Below, piece by piece: positions 8,241 to 15,780 of a stretch of 34,864 nucleotides of DNA. The translations under genes were made by a program, and so were the position numbers. Origin of the DNA: Leptolyngbya sp. PLA1 (GTDB taxonomy: Bacteria > Planctomycetota > Phycisphaerae > Phycisphaerales > UBA1924); assembly GCA_021405315.1 (NCBI GenBank), contig QWIH01000039.1:1-34864 (forward strand), written 5' to 3'. Positions within the stretch are counted from its first letter, which is position 1; every line of letters begins with the position of its first letter. The notes below the pieces were generated by a model. That model was given only the letters and a program-made list of their open reading frames with translations, did no database searches and was not told the origin of the DNA.

Positions 8241-8440
8241 CGGCGATACTCCAGCCCACCCCGGCCCCGGGCTGCCACCCGCGTTCCGCGGCGTGCTCCC
8301 GAGCCCCGAGCGAGATCCTTCCACTATAAGCCCGCCCCTTCCGGCGACGCCTGCAACCGGCACCCCTCCGCGCTGGTACAGACTCCAAGCCGGCCGGCAG
8401 GACCGCCCTCCCCGCGCCCCGTCCCGGTCCGCACCCAGGA

Positions 8441-9166
8441 CTACGAATGCAGCAGCGTCCCGATCCTCTCACCCCGGGCCACCCGGGCAATGTTCCCGGG
8501 CTGCTTGAAGTCGAACACGATCACCGGGATCCGGTTCTCGCTGCACATCGCCAGCGCGGTCATGTCCATCACCCGCAGCCGCTTCGACAGCGCCTCCCCG
8601 AATGTCAGTTCGTCATACCGAACCGCGCTCTTGTCCCTCCGCGGGTCAGCCGAGTACACCCCGTCCACCTTGGTCGCCTTCATCAGCACCCCGCACTCCA
8701 GCTCCGTCGCCCGCAGGGCGGCGCAGGTGTCGGTCGTGAAGAACGGGTTCCCCGTCCCCGCCGCCAGGATCACCACCCGACCCTTTTCCAGGTGCCGAAG
8801 CGCCCGGCCCCGGATGAACGGCTCCGCCACAGCCCGGATCTCGATCGCCGACTGCACGCGGCAGTCCACCCCCATCGACCCCAGCTTCTCCTTCAGCGCC
8901 AGGGCGTTGATCACCGTCCCCAGCATCCCCATGTGGTCCGCTGTCGCCTGCGCGATGTGCCCCTGGGCCGCCAGCTCAGCACCCCGGATGATGTTGCCCC
9001 CCCCGACCACCACCGCGAGTTGTGCCCCGGTCGCCACCGCCTCCTTCACCTCGCAGGCGATCCAGTCCAGCTCGGCGGGCTCGATTCCAAAGCCCCCGGG
9101 CTTGCAGAACGACTCACCGCTCAGCTTCAGGAGAATCCGCTTCGTCGAGGGCGCTGCATAGGCCAT
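8441..9166 (-). CDS. pyrH: UMP kinase
   Basis: A 241-residue amino acid kinase-fold protein that phosphorylates UMP to UDP in pyrimidine nucleotide synthesis. Recognisable motifs are the nucleotide-binding start RILLKLSGES, the glycine loop VVVGGGNIIRG, the acceptor region GTGNPFFTTDTCAALRA, and the ATKVDGVYSADPR segment typical of bacterial UMP kinase. Two ATGs, at 9172 and 9166, follow GGAG by 4 and 10 bases, so the start is uncertain by two residues. The rpsB-tsf genes often found upstream are absent: a divergent gene starts at 9325. pyrH therefore heads this transcription unit. Confidence 0.95.
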   Translation of the reverse strand: MAYAAPSTKRILLKLSGESFCKPGGFGIEPAELDWIACEVKEAVATGAQLAVVVGGGNIIRGAELAAQGHIAQATADHMGMLGTVINALALKEKLGSMGVDCRVQSAIEIRAVAEPFIRGRALRHLEKGRVVILAAGTGNPFFTTDTCAALRATELECGVLMKATKVDGVYSADPRRDKSAVRYDELTFGEALSKRLRVMDMTALAMCSENRIPVIVFDFKQPGNIARVARGERIGTLLHS

Positions 9167-9324
9167 GGGCATCCGTCTCCGTGCAGCCCGCTGGCCGCGA
9201 CCCACAGCGTAGCGGTCGTGCACACGACGCGCCTCCATTCTGATAGACTTCCCCGGTTGCCCCGCCCCAGGGGAGCGAGGCGCAACACGCTTGCCCCGGG
9301 CCGCGCCCGGAGCCCGCACCACGG

Positions 9325-10347
9325 ATGGCGCACCCGAGCATGAGCACACCCCAGCCCACCCCCTTCACGGGTGAACCCCCGGCCAACGACCGCGACCCGG
9401 TCCTCCCGCCCTCGCTCCCGCAACTCGCCCTCCGCTACCTCCGAAACGCCTTTGTCGTCGCGATCCTCGCCTCCTTCGCCCTCCACCTCTCCGGCTTTGC
9501 CCTCTCCCGCATCATCCCCGTCCGCTGGGGGAGTGGCGCAGGCTCCGCCTCCGGCCCCGCTCAGCCCGACGCCGTCGAGATGGCCGTCATCAGCCTCGCC
9601 GAACTCGCAGAGGTCGAGAACGCCGCGCTCTCCCTCGATACCCCGGCCGTTCCCGACGTGCTCCCACAGATCACCACCGAGCTCCCCGCCGTCGGCGACT
9701 CCGGCCCCGGCGACGACTCCCAGGGCTTTGGAACCGATCTCGGGGACGTCGGCCCCCTCGCCGGCGGAGGTGACATCGCCGAAGGTGCGGGCATGGGCCT
9801 CGGCGGATCCGGGGGCGGCGGCACCTCCTTCTTCGGCGTCGAAGCCCAGGGCAACCGCTTCGCCTTCATCATCGATGTCTCCGGCTCCATGGCCGGCGCC
9901 AAGCTCGACCTCCTCAAACGCGAGCTCATCCGCTCCATCGATGGCCTCCTCGAGACCTCCGAGTTCATCGTCGTGCAGTACTCCGACCCCCAGAACATCA
10001 TCATCGTGGGAGAGGTCAAGGGCTGGCAGACCGCCTCCCCCTCCGCCAAGCGCGCCATGCGCGCCCACATCACCCTCCTCGAATCCCAGGGAAACACCTG
10101 CCCTCTCCCCGCCTTCGAACTCCTCGCCGCCACCCCGCCACGCCCCGATGTCGTCTACTTCCTCACCGACGGCGACTTCAGCGGCGACCCCGACCAGATC
10201 ACCGTCGACATCATCAAGCTCGCCAAGCCCTGGCGGGCCCCCGTTCACACCATCTGCCTCGACACCCAGGCCAGCGAGCAGCGCATGCGCCGCATCGCCC
10301 GCGAGACCCGCGGGACGTACACCTTCCTCGAGGGAGGCGGCCAGTGA
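9325..10347 (+). CDS. Membrane-anchored VWA-domain protein (first gene of ExbBD-like operon)
   Basis: A 340-residue protein with an N-terminal cytoplasmic stretch, one membrane helix (about 42-62), a Gly/Pro/Asp-rich linker, and a von Willebrand factor A domain from about 177 to the end. The metal-ion-dependent adhesion site motif DxSxS is intact (D184-V-S-G-S188). A Gly-rich stretch followed by FFGVEAQG before the domain is a form I know from planctomycete VWA proteins. VWA domains usually bind protein partners through a divalent metal. The gene opens a run of eight overlapping genes including ExbB and two ExbD homologues, so it is probably a partner of that channel. An alternative start is ATG 9340. 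The target bound is unknown. Confidence 0.8.
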   Translation: MAHPSMSTPQPTPFTGEPPANDRDPVLPPSLPQLALRYLRNAFVVAILASFALHLSGFALSRIIPVRWGSGAGSASGPAQPDAVEMAVISLAELAEVENAALSLDTPAVPDVLPQITTELPAVGDSGPGDDSQGFGTDLGDVGPLAGGGDIAEGAGMGLGGSGGGGTSFFGVEAQGNRFAFIIDVSGSMAGAKLDLLKRELIRSIDGLLETSEFIVVQYSDPQNIIIVGEVKGWQTASPSAKRAMRAHITLLESQGNTCPLPAFELLAATPPRPDVVYFLTDGDFSGDPDQITVDIIKLAKPWRAPVHTICLDTQASEQRMRRIARETRGTYTFLEGGGQ

Positions 10348-11507
10348 GCGCCCCCCGCACGCCGCTCATCGCCGTGTTCGCCGCCGCGGCCCTCGCGCAC
10401 GTCGGTACTGCCCAGGTGCGATGGCGAGCCGGTTGCGATCCGGGCGCCGCCGCTACCCCCATCGACCTCGGGCCGCAGGGCGTCCGTGTGAGCACGCCGG
10501 GCTCGGGAGAGCGGGTCATCCCGCTCGATTGCGTCGCCGATGTCGAGGGCCCGATGCGAGCCCAATGGGCACCACTTGCTGAGGAGGCCGAACTGGCCTG
10601 GCGGGGGCGTGCCCGCCTCGAACGAGGGGACTTCGCCGGTGCCGAGGACCTGCTCGAGCCGCTCTACATCAGGCACGCCGCCGAGCCCGGCCCCTTCAGC
10701 ACCCGCCTCGCACGCGCCGTCATGTCCTGCCGCCTCGCGAGAGGCGCGCTGACACAGGCCGTCCATCCCATGCTCGGCGTGGCCGGGGGCGAACCAGTCG
10801 CGCCGCCTCGTGTGCCGACCGGCCCGGGCGAACTCGATCCCGAGTTGCTCTACGACGACGCCTGGGGTCTCTCCCCACTCCTCGCGCCCATCTTCGTTAG
10901 GCTCCCCGCCGTCCAGGCACTCGCCCACGGACCTTGGCCCGCATCGCCCGATCGCGGCGGGCGTGGCCCCGCCATCTCCGCCGCCTTCGAGGCCGCCGCC
11001 AAGTTTGAGACAGGACTCCCCGTCTCGCTCGGCCCGCGACCGACCTCCGACGCCGGCGCCGCCCTCGCCTACGACGTCGTCGCCGCCCGCGCCGGCAACC
11101 CGGAGCAGGTGGCCGCCGCTCGTGCCGCCCTCCGCGAGCGACTCTCCCAGCCCGGCCCAGACTGGGTCAACATCTGGTGCAGAACCGCGCTCGGCCGCTC
11201 CATGATCTCCGACCCCGACCCCGACACTCGCTGGCTCGGCGTCGCGGAACTCCTCCGCGTGCCCGCCATGTCCGAACGTTCCCAGCCCTACCTCACGGGT
11301 ATCTGCCTCGCCCACGCCGCCGTTACCCTCGATCAGCTTGGGGACACTCGCGGCGCCGCCACCATCGCCCGCCAGTTCGAAGCCCGATTCCCAGGCCACC
11401 CGGTGCTGCAGTGGGAGCCCCTCCAACGCATCGCCGCTCGCCCGCAGGCCGATCCCGCCAGGCCCGCTCCTCAAGCGCCGCCAACGACCTCCGGAGACCC
11501 CCCTTGA
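10344..11507 (+). CDS. Secreted protein of unknown function
   Basis: A 387-residue protein with a signal peptide: hydrophobic residues about 7-20, then a GTAQ-type cleavage site near residue 23. The N-terminal 60 residues look like a small beta region. The rest is helical and Ala-rich with repeat-like spacing suggestive of TPR-type helical pairs (for example LERGDFAGAEDLL near 92-104, and LDQLGDTRGAATIARQFEARFPGH near the C-terminus). The C-terminal 25 residues are Pro-rich. The GTG start at 10344 overlaps the previous stop by GTGA, indicating translational coupling. I do not recognise a named family. Context suggests a periplasmic component of the ExbBD-like system. Confidence 0.7.
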   Translation: MSAPRTPLIAVFAAAALAHVGTAQVRWRAGCDPGAAATPIDLGPQGVRVSTPGSGERVIPLDCVADVEGPMRAQWAPLAEEAELAWRGRARLERGDFAGAEDLLEPLYIRHAAEPGPFSTRLARAVMSCRLARGALTQAVHPMLGVAGGEPVAPPRVPTGPGELDPELLYDDAWGLSPLLAPIFVRLPAVQALAHGPWPASPDRGGRGPAISAAFEAAAKFETGLPVSLGPRPTSDAGAALAYDVVAARAGNPEQVAAARAALRERLSQPGPDWVNIWCRTALGRSMISDPDPDTRWLGVAELLRVPAMSERSQPYLTGICLAHAAVTLDQLGDTRGAATIARQFEARFPGHPVLQWEPLQRIAARPQADPARPAPQAPPTTSGDPP

Positions 11508-12289
11508 CCCACCACTCCCTCTCCCGCCTCCTCGCCCTCGCGCAGGATCAGGCGGCGGTCACCGCCACCAAGTCTCTCTTCGACTACATCCGCGCCGGCG
11601 GCGTGATGGGCTACATCCTCCTCGCCCTCTCCTTCGCCGCCGTCACCCTCATGATCGTCTGCGTCATCCGCCTCCGGCTCTCCAACTGGGCGCCGCCCGC
11701 CGTCGTCGACGGACTCGGCCGCCTCCTCCGGGACCACGACATCCCCGGTGCGCAGAAGTTCTGTGCCGACCCCGCCAACGAGTGCTTCACCACCGCCGTC
11801 GTCGGCACCGCCCTCGCCCGCTGCTCACGCTCCGTCTTCGGCTTCCTCGAACTCCGCGCGGCCCTCGAAGAGGCAGGACAGGTCGAGACCGACCGCCAGC
11901 ACAAGCCCCTCGACTTCGTCGCCCTCATCGCCGCACTCGGCCCCATGCTCGGCCTCCTCGGAACCGTCATCGGCCTCATCGGTGCCTTCGGCAGCCTCGC
12001 GGAGCTCGAAGGCGCCGCACGCTCCAAGGAGCTCGCCGGCTTCATGGCCCTCGCCCTCGTGAACACCGCGCAGGGCCTTGCCGTCGCCATCCCTTGCACC
12101 GCCTTCTACGCCGCTTACAAACGCCGCGTCGACCGCCTCGCCACCGACGCCGCGAGGCTCGTCGAAGACCTCGCCATGCCGCTCGAGGGCAAGCAAGGTA
12201 CCCCCAAGGCCCCGCCCGCCCGACCAGCCCAGCGCCCGGCCGCGCCCGCACCCCGCGCCGCATCGGCGCCCGGAGCCGCTCCCCAGTGA
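11504..12289 (+). CDS. MotA/TolQ/ExbB-type proton channel subunit
   Basis: A 261-residue protein with the three-helix layout of the MotA/TolQ/ExbB family, whose pentamers form an ion channel around a dimer of ExbD/TolR/MotB. Membrane segments lie at about 33-56, 139-163 and 179-204. The family core LIAALGPMLGLLGTVIGLIGAF and the later ALVNTAQGLAVAIP stretch are clear. The C-terminal tail (230-261) is Pro/Ala-rich. It starts with TTG at 11504, overlapping the preceding TGA (TTGA) and with GGAG seven bases upstream. That is the only good start, because earlier in-frame codons run through the preceding gene. The two following genes encode the partner subunits. Confidence 0.88.
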   Translation: MTHHSLSRLLALAQDQAAVTATKSLFDYIRAGGVMGYILLALSFAAVTLMIVCVIRLRLSNWAPPAVVDGLGRLLRDHDIPGAQKFCADPANECFTTAVVGTALARCSRSVFGFLELRAALEEAGQVETDRQHKPLDFVALIAALGPMLGLLGTVIGLIGAFGSLAELEGAARSKELAGFMALALVNTAQGLAVAIPCTAFYAAYKRRVDRLATDAARLVEDLAMPLEGKQGTPKAPPARPAQRPAAPAPRAASAPGAAPQ

Positions 12290-12708
12290 AGTTCGCCAAG
12301 GCCGATCATCCCGACGAAGCACGGTTCGACATCACCGCGATGGTCGACATCGTGCTCCTCCTCATCATCTTCTTCTCCTTCACCGCGCAGTTCGGACGCA
12401 CGCTCCTCACCCCCGTCGACCTCCCACGCGAGAAAGGGGCGCCGGTGCCCACCGCCGCCTCCCACGCCGTCGTCATCGACCTCACCATCACCGGCGAGAC
12501 CCTCGTGGCCGGCAAGCAGGTGGATTCCCAGTGGCTCCTCCAGGCCCTCGCCCGCGACATCCGCGCCGCCGGAGGGCCCGACAAGCTCGAGGTCCTTGTC
12601 CGCGCCGACCGCAGGTGCGCAGCCTCCCACCTCAACAGCCTCGCGGCGGCGCTCGCCTCCCAGGGAATCCGGGGCTGGAAGCTCGCCACCTCGGAGGCCG
12701 CCCCGTGA
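12286..12708 (+). CDS. ExbD/TolR-family protein 1
   Basis: A 140-residue protein with a short cytoplasmic N-terminus, one membrane helix (about 20-38) and a periplasmic domain. The ion-path aspartate conserved in ExbD/TolR is present at D21 (MVDIVLLLIIFF). The periplasmic part contains the usual ExbD-like end (LEVLVRADRRCAASHLNSLAAAL). In the family a dimer sits inside the ExbB pentamer and couples ion flow to movement. The GTG start at 12286 overlaps the ExbB stop by GTGA. It is followed directly by a second, diverged ExbD gene, so the stator may be a heterodimer. Confidence 0.88.
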   Translation: MKFAKADHPDEARFDITAMVDIVLLLIIFFSFTAQFGRTLLTPVDLPREKGAPVPTAASHAVVIDLTITGETLVAGKQVDSQWLLQALARDIRAAGGPDKLEVLVRADRRCAASHLNSLAAALASQGIRGWKLATSEAAP

Positions 12709-13127
12709 ACTTCAACCGCCGAGGACGCCGCAAGAAGGGCATGGTCATCCAGCCCCTCCCCCTCGTCGCGTTCATCGACGTCGTGCTCTTCCTCCTGCTC
12801 TACTTCGTCTTCGCCTCCGACCTCACGCCCCCGGAATCCCAGCTCGCCACCACGCTCCGCACCGACTCCAGGGGCCGCGCACAGGGCGCCAGCCTCCTCC
12901 CCCAGATCGTCCGCGTCGAGCCCTCTCCCACCGGCCCCCGCTTCCGCGTGGGCGACCGTCTCATCCCGGACCGCGCCGCCCTGGAGTCCATCCTCCGCCA
13001 ACTCCCCCTGGAGGCGGGGCTCGTCATCCGTGTCGACGGCTCGGTGCCGGTCGAGGCCGCCGCCGCCGCGATCTCCGCCGGAAAGGCCGCCGGCTTTACC
13101 AAGATCTCCTATGTCGCAGGCCGCTAG
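12705..13127 (+). CDS. ExbD/TolR-family protein 2
   Basis: A 140-residue ExbD/TolR-like protein with a strongly basic N-terminus (NFNRRGRRKKG), one membrane helix at about 21-38, and a conserved membrane aspartate at D25 (FIDVVLFLLLYF). The periplasmic part ends in an ExbD-like region (LVIRVDGSVPVEAAAAAISAGKAAGFTKI). The GTG start at 12705 overlaps the previous stop by GTGA, and GGAGG lies eight bases upstream. It is only distantly similar to the ExbD encoded just before it, so the pair is not a recent duplication. Its last 17 bp overlap the next gene. Confidence 0.85.
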   Translation: MNFNRRGRRKKGMVIQPLPLVAFIDVVLFLLLYFVFASDLTPPESQLATTLRTDSRGRAQGASLLPQIVRVEPSPTGPRFRVGDRLIPDRAALESILRQLPLEAGLVIRVDGSVPVEAAAAAISAGKAAGFTKISYVAGR

Positions 13128-15780
13128 GGTCATCCCCGTCATCCTCCTCGGCGCTTGCCTCCTCGCCGCCCCGGCGCGCGCGCAGTCCGACGCGGACACC
13201 CACCTGGAGGCGTACCTCTCCGACCACGAGCTCTGGGGCGTGCTCGGGGCGCACCTCCGCCGCCAGATGGCCGAGGGTGATCCGAGCACCCGGCTCGCCG
13301 CCGCGGAACACCTCGGCCGCCTCTACGTGCGCATGCTCTCCGAAGCCACGACGCGCGACGCCAGGGTGCAGCTCGAAGAGCACGCCAAGGCCCTGCTCGC
13401 CCAGGTGCCCGAGGCCGAGTCGTTCGAACTCCGCATGAACCTCGCGAAGGCCGAGTACCTCCCCGTCGAGGAAGTCGTCGAGAAAGACCGCCTGCGGATG
13501 GCCACCGACGACGACCGCGCCGAGGCCCTCCGCGCGCTCCGGCACGTGGGCCCCCTCCTTGATGACATCGCGACCAAGGTCGGTCACCGTGTCGAGCAGC
13601 TCGAGCGCCGCGAAACCCAGGTCACCGACGACGCCGCCGAGGCGCTCCGCACCGATCTCGCCGACGCGCGCCGCGTGCGATCTCTCGCCCGCTACTACGC
13701 GGGCTGGGCCAGGTACTACACCGCCGTCCTCTCCAACCAGCCCGCCACCGCCGCCCGCGCGCTCGAGGACTTCGGATTCATCCTCAACGCCGTCCCGGGA
13801 AAGGCCGCCAGCGTTGAGCGCGTGCCGGAGAACCTCCTCCGCTTCGAGCACGTCGCAAGGGCCGCCATCGGCTGCGCGCTCTGCAACTCGCTCCTCGGCC
13901 GCGACACCGAGGCCAACCGCTGGCTCGACGCCGTCGAGTCCGCCGAGGGCGTCCCGCCCGCCGTGCTCGATCAGCTCTTCTCCCGACGACTCCTCGTCTA
14001 CGCCTCCGCCGCCCGATGGGCGGACGCCGACGCCCTTGTCCGCGCCCACCGCCGAGGTCCTGACAACGCTCCGCGCGCCCTCTCCGTCGCCGAGGCACGC
14101 CTCCTCGCCGTCCTCGCCCTCCAGGCCCCCTCCAACAAGGCCCTCCGGCCCGGAACCCGCGCCGCCGCGGAACGTCTCGCCCAGGAGGCCCTCGGCGACC
14201 TCGTCCGTCAGGGCGAAATCGGGCACATCCTCAGCCTCGTGCGCCTCTTCGGCACCGCGCCCATCGGAGAGAGCGGCTTCATCGTCTCCTACGTCGCCGG
14301 CCTCCAGGACTACGAGCAGGCCCGGGCGGCTCACCAGGCCGCCGGAACCAACGCCGACCGCCCCGCGACCGATCCGGCGCTTATCAACCGCTACCGCCAG
14401 GCCGCCGGCCTCCTCCAGGGTGCCGTCACCAGCGCCGATGCCCAGGCGTTCCCACAGGAACTCCCGCGAGCCCTCATCCGCCAGGGCCTCGCGCTCTACT
14501 ACGCCGGTGACCTCCTCCGCGCCGCAGAGGTCTTCGAGAACGCGGCGCAGAAGTCCGGCTCCGGCACCTCACGCCGCGACGCCCTCTGGTACGCCATCGT
14601 CGCGCTCGACCGCGCCATCGAAGAGGGCCTCCTCAGCGCCGTCGAGCCCAGAGATCGCATCGCGACCCTCTATCTCAAGGAATACCCCGGCACCGACGAG
14701 GCCGCCAGGCTCATCCTCCGACAGGCCGGCGCCGACCACCTCTCCGATCGCCAGAGCATCGACATCCTCCTCAAGGTTCCCCCGGACTCCCCGCTCCATC
14801 AGGCCGCCCGACGCCAGGCCGCGCGACTCCTCTACCAGCAGTACCGGCGGGCCTCCGGCTCCCAGCGGGACTTCGCCGCCGTTCGCTTCGCCGACGTCGC
14901 CGAGCCCATGGCCCGCGCCGCGCACCAGTCCGCGCTCGCCGCCACCGACGAACCCGCCCGAGAGTCCGCCGCCGCCTTCCTCCTCCACGCCAGGCAGCTT
15001 CTCGACGCACTCCTCGGCGTCACCACCCCGGACCTGCAGCGCGTCGACTCGATCTTCTCCATGCTCGACGCCGTCGCCGCTTTCCACGGGCTGGACCTCG
15101 CCCCAGTCCGGGCCGAGCTCACGTTCCGCCGCCTCCAGGTCGCGCTCGCCAAGGGCGACGAGGCCGCGGCTCAGTCGCGGGTCGATGAACTCCGCGCCAC
15201 CCCGGACCCGACCTACTCCCTCGCCGCCGACCGCTTGATGTTCCGCCGTGCGCTCGACCGCGAGCGTGTCGACCCCGACTCCCCGGCCCACGCCAGGCAG
15301 GTCGTCCGCCACGGCGTGCGCCTGCTCGAGCACGCCGGGCCGGACGCCAAGGACCCCGTCTCCCTCACCGTGCGTGAGGCCGTCGCCGCCGCCGCGTTCC
15401 GCCTCCACGCCTCGACACCCGATTCGCTCATGCGGGACCTCGCCATCCGCCTCGATCAGGAGCAACTGGCACTGGGCAAGCGGACCGCACCCGCGCTCCG
15501 AAGGCTCGCGGAACTCCTCGAACAGACCTCCGAGCCCGACGCCGCCCGCACACTCTGGGAAGAACTCCTCCAGGGCCTCCCGCCCAAGTCGCTCGCGTGG
15601 TACGAGGCCCGCTTCCACTCCCTCCGCCTGCTCGCACGCTCCTCGCCCGCCGACGCCGCCACCGCGCTCCGCCAGCACCGCCTCCTCAACCCCGAGCCCG
15701 CGCCGGAGCCCTGGAACACTCGCCTCCGCGACCTCGAAGCAACCCTCCCCGCCCCAGCCCCGCGGGAGCCCTCCAAGTGA
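13111..15780 (+). CDS. Large secreted helical-repeat protein, unknown function
   Basis: An 889-residue protein with a signal peptide (hydrophobic residues about 7-20, then APARA-QS, cleavage near 24). The rest is Ala/Leu/Arg-rich and helical throughout, with repeat-like segments of the kind seen in TPR proteins (for example ALIRQGLALYYAGDLLRAAEVFENAA and LLEQTSEPDAARTLWEELL). No catalytic motif is visible. An LLGAC sequence inside the signal peptide resembles a lipobox, so lipoprotein processing is an alternative. The start overlaps the second ExbD by 17 bp. Size, export and context suggest a periplasmic scaffold that meets the ExbD periplasmic domains; this is inference. Confidence 0.75.
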   Translation: MSQAARVIPVILLGACLLAAPARAQSDADTHLEAYLSDHELWGVLGAHLRRQMAEGDPSTRLAAAEHLGRLYVRMLSEATTRDARVQLEEHAKALLAQVPEAESFELRMNLAKAEYLPVEEVVEKDRLRMATDDDRAEALRALRHVGPLLDDIATKVGHRVEQLERRETQVTDDAAEALRTDLADARRVRSLARYYAGWARYYTAVLSNQPATAARALEDFGFILNAVPGKAASVERVPENLLRFEHVARAAIGCALCNSLLGRDTEANRWLDAVESAEGVPPAVLDQLFSRRLLVYASAARWADADALVRAHRRGPDNAPRALSVAEARLLAVLALQAPSNKALRPGTRAAAERLAQEALGDLVRQGEIGHILSLVRLFGTAPIGESGFIVSYVAGLQDYEQARAAHQAAGTNADRPATDPALINRYRQAAGLLQGAVTSADAQAFPQELPRALIRQGLALYYAGDLLRAAEVFENAAQKSGSGTSRRDALWYAIVALDRAIEEGLLSAVEPRDRIATLYLKEYPGTDEAARLILRQAGADHLSDRQSIDILLKVPPDSPLHQAARRQAARLLYQQYRRASGSQRDFAAVRFADVAEPMARAAHQSALAATDEPARESAAAFLLHARQLLDALLGVTTPDLQRVDSIFSMLDAVAAFHGLDLAPVRAELTFRRLQVALAKGDEAAAQSRVDELRATPDPTYSLAADRLMFRRALDRERVDPDSPAHARQVVRHGVRLLEHAGPDAKDPVSLTVREAVAAAAFRLHASTPDSLMRDLAIRLDQEQLALGKRTAPALRRLAELLEQTSEPDAARTLWEELLQGLPPKSLAWYEARFHSLRLLARSSPADAATALRQHRLLNPEPAPEPWNTRLRDLEATLPAPAPREPSK

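Noticed and set aside
9325..13127. A BatABCDE-type aerotolerance operon, because of the VWA domain.
   Set aside because: Bat loci have MoxR and DUF58 genes and no ExbB/ExbD genes; none of those markers is present here.
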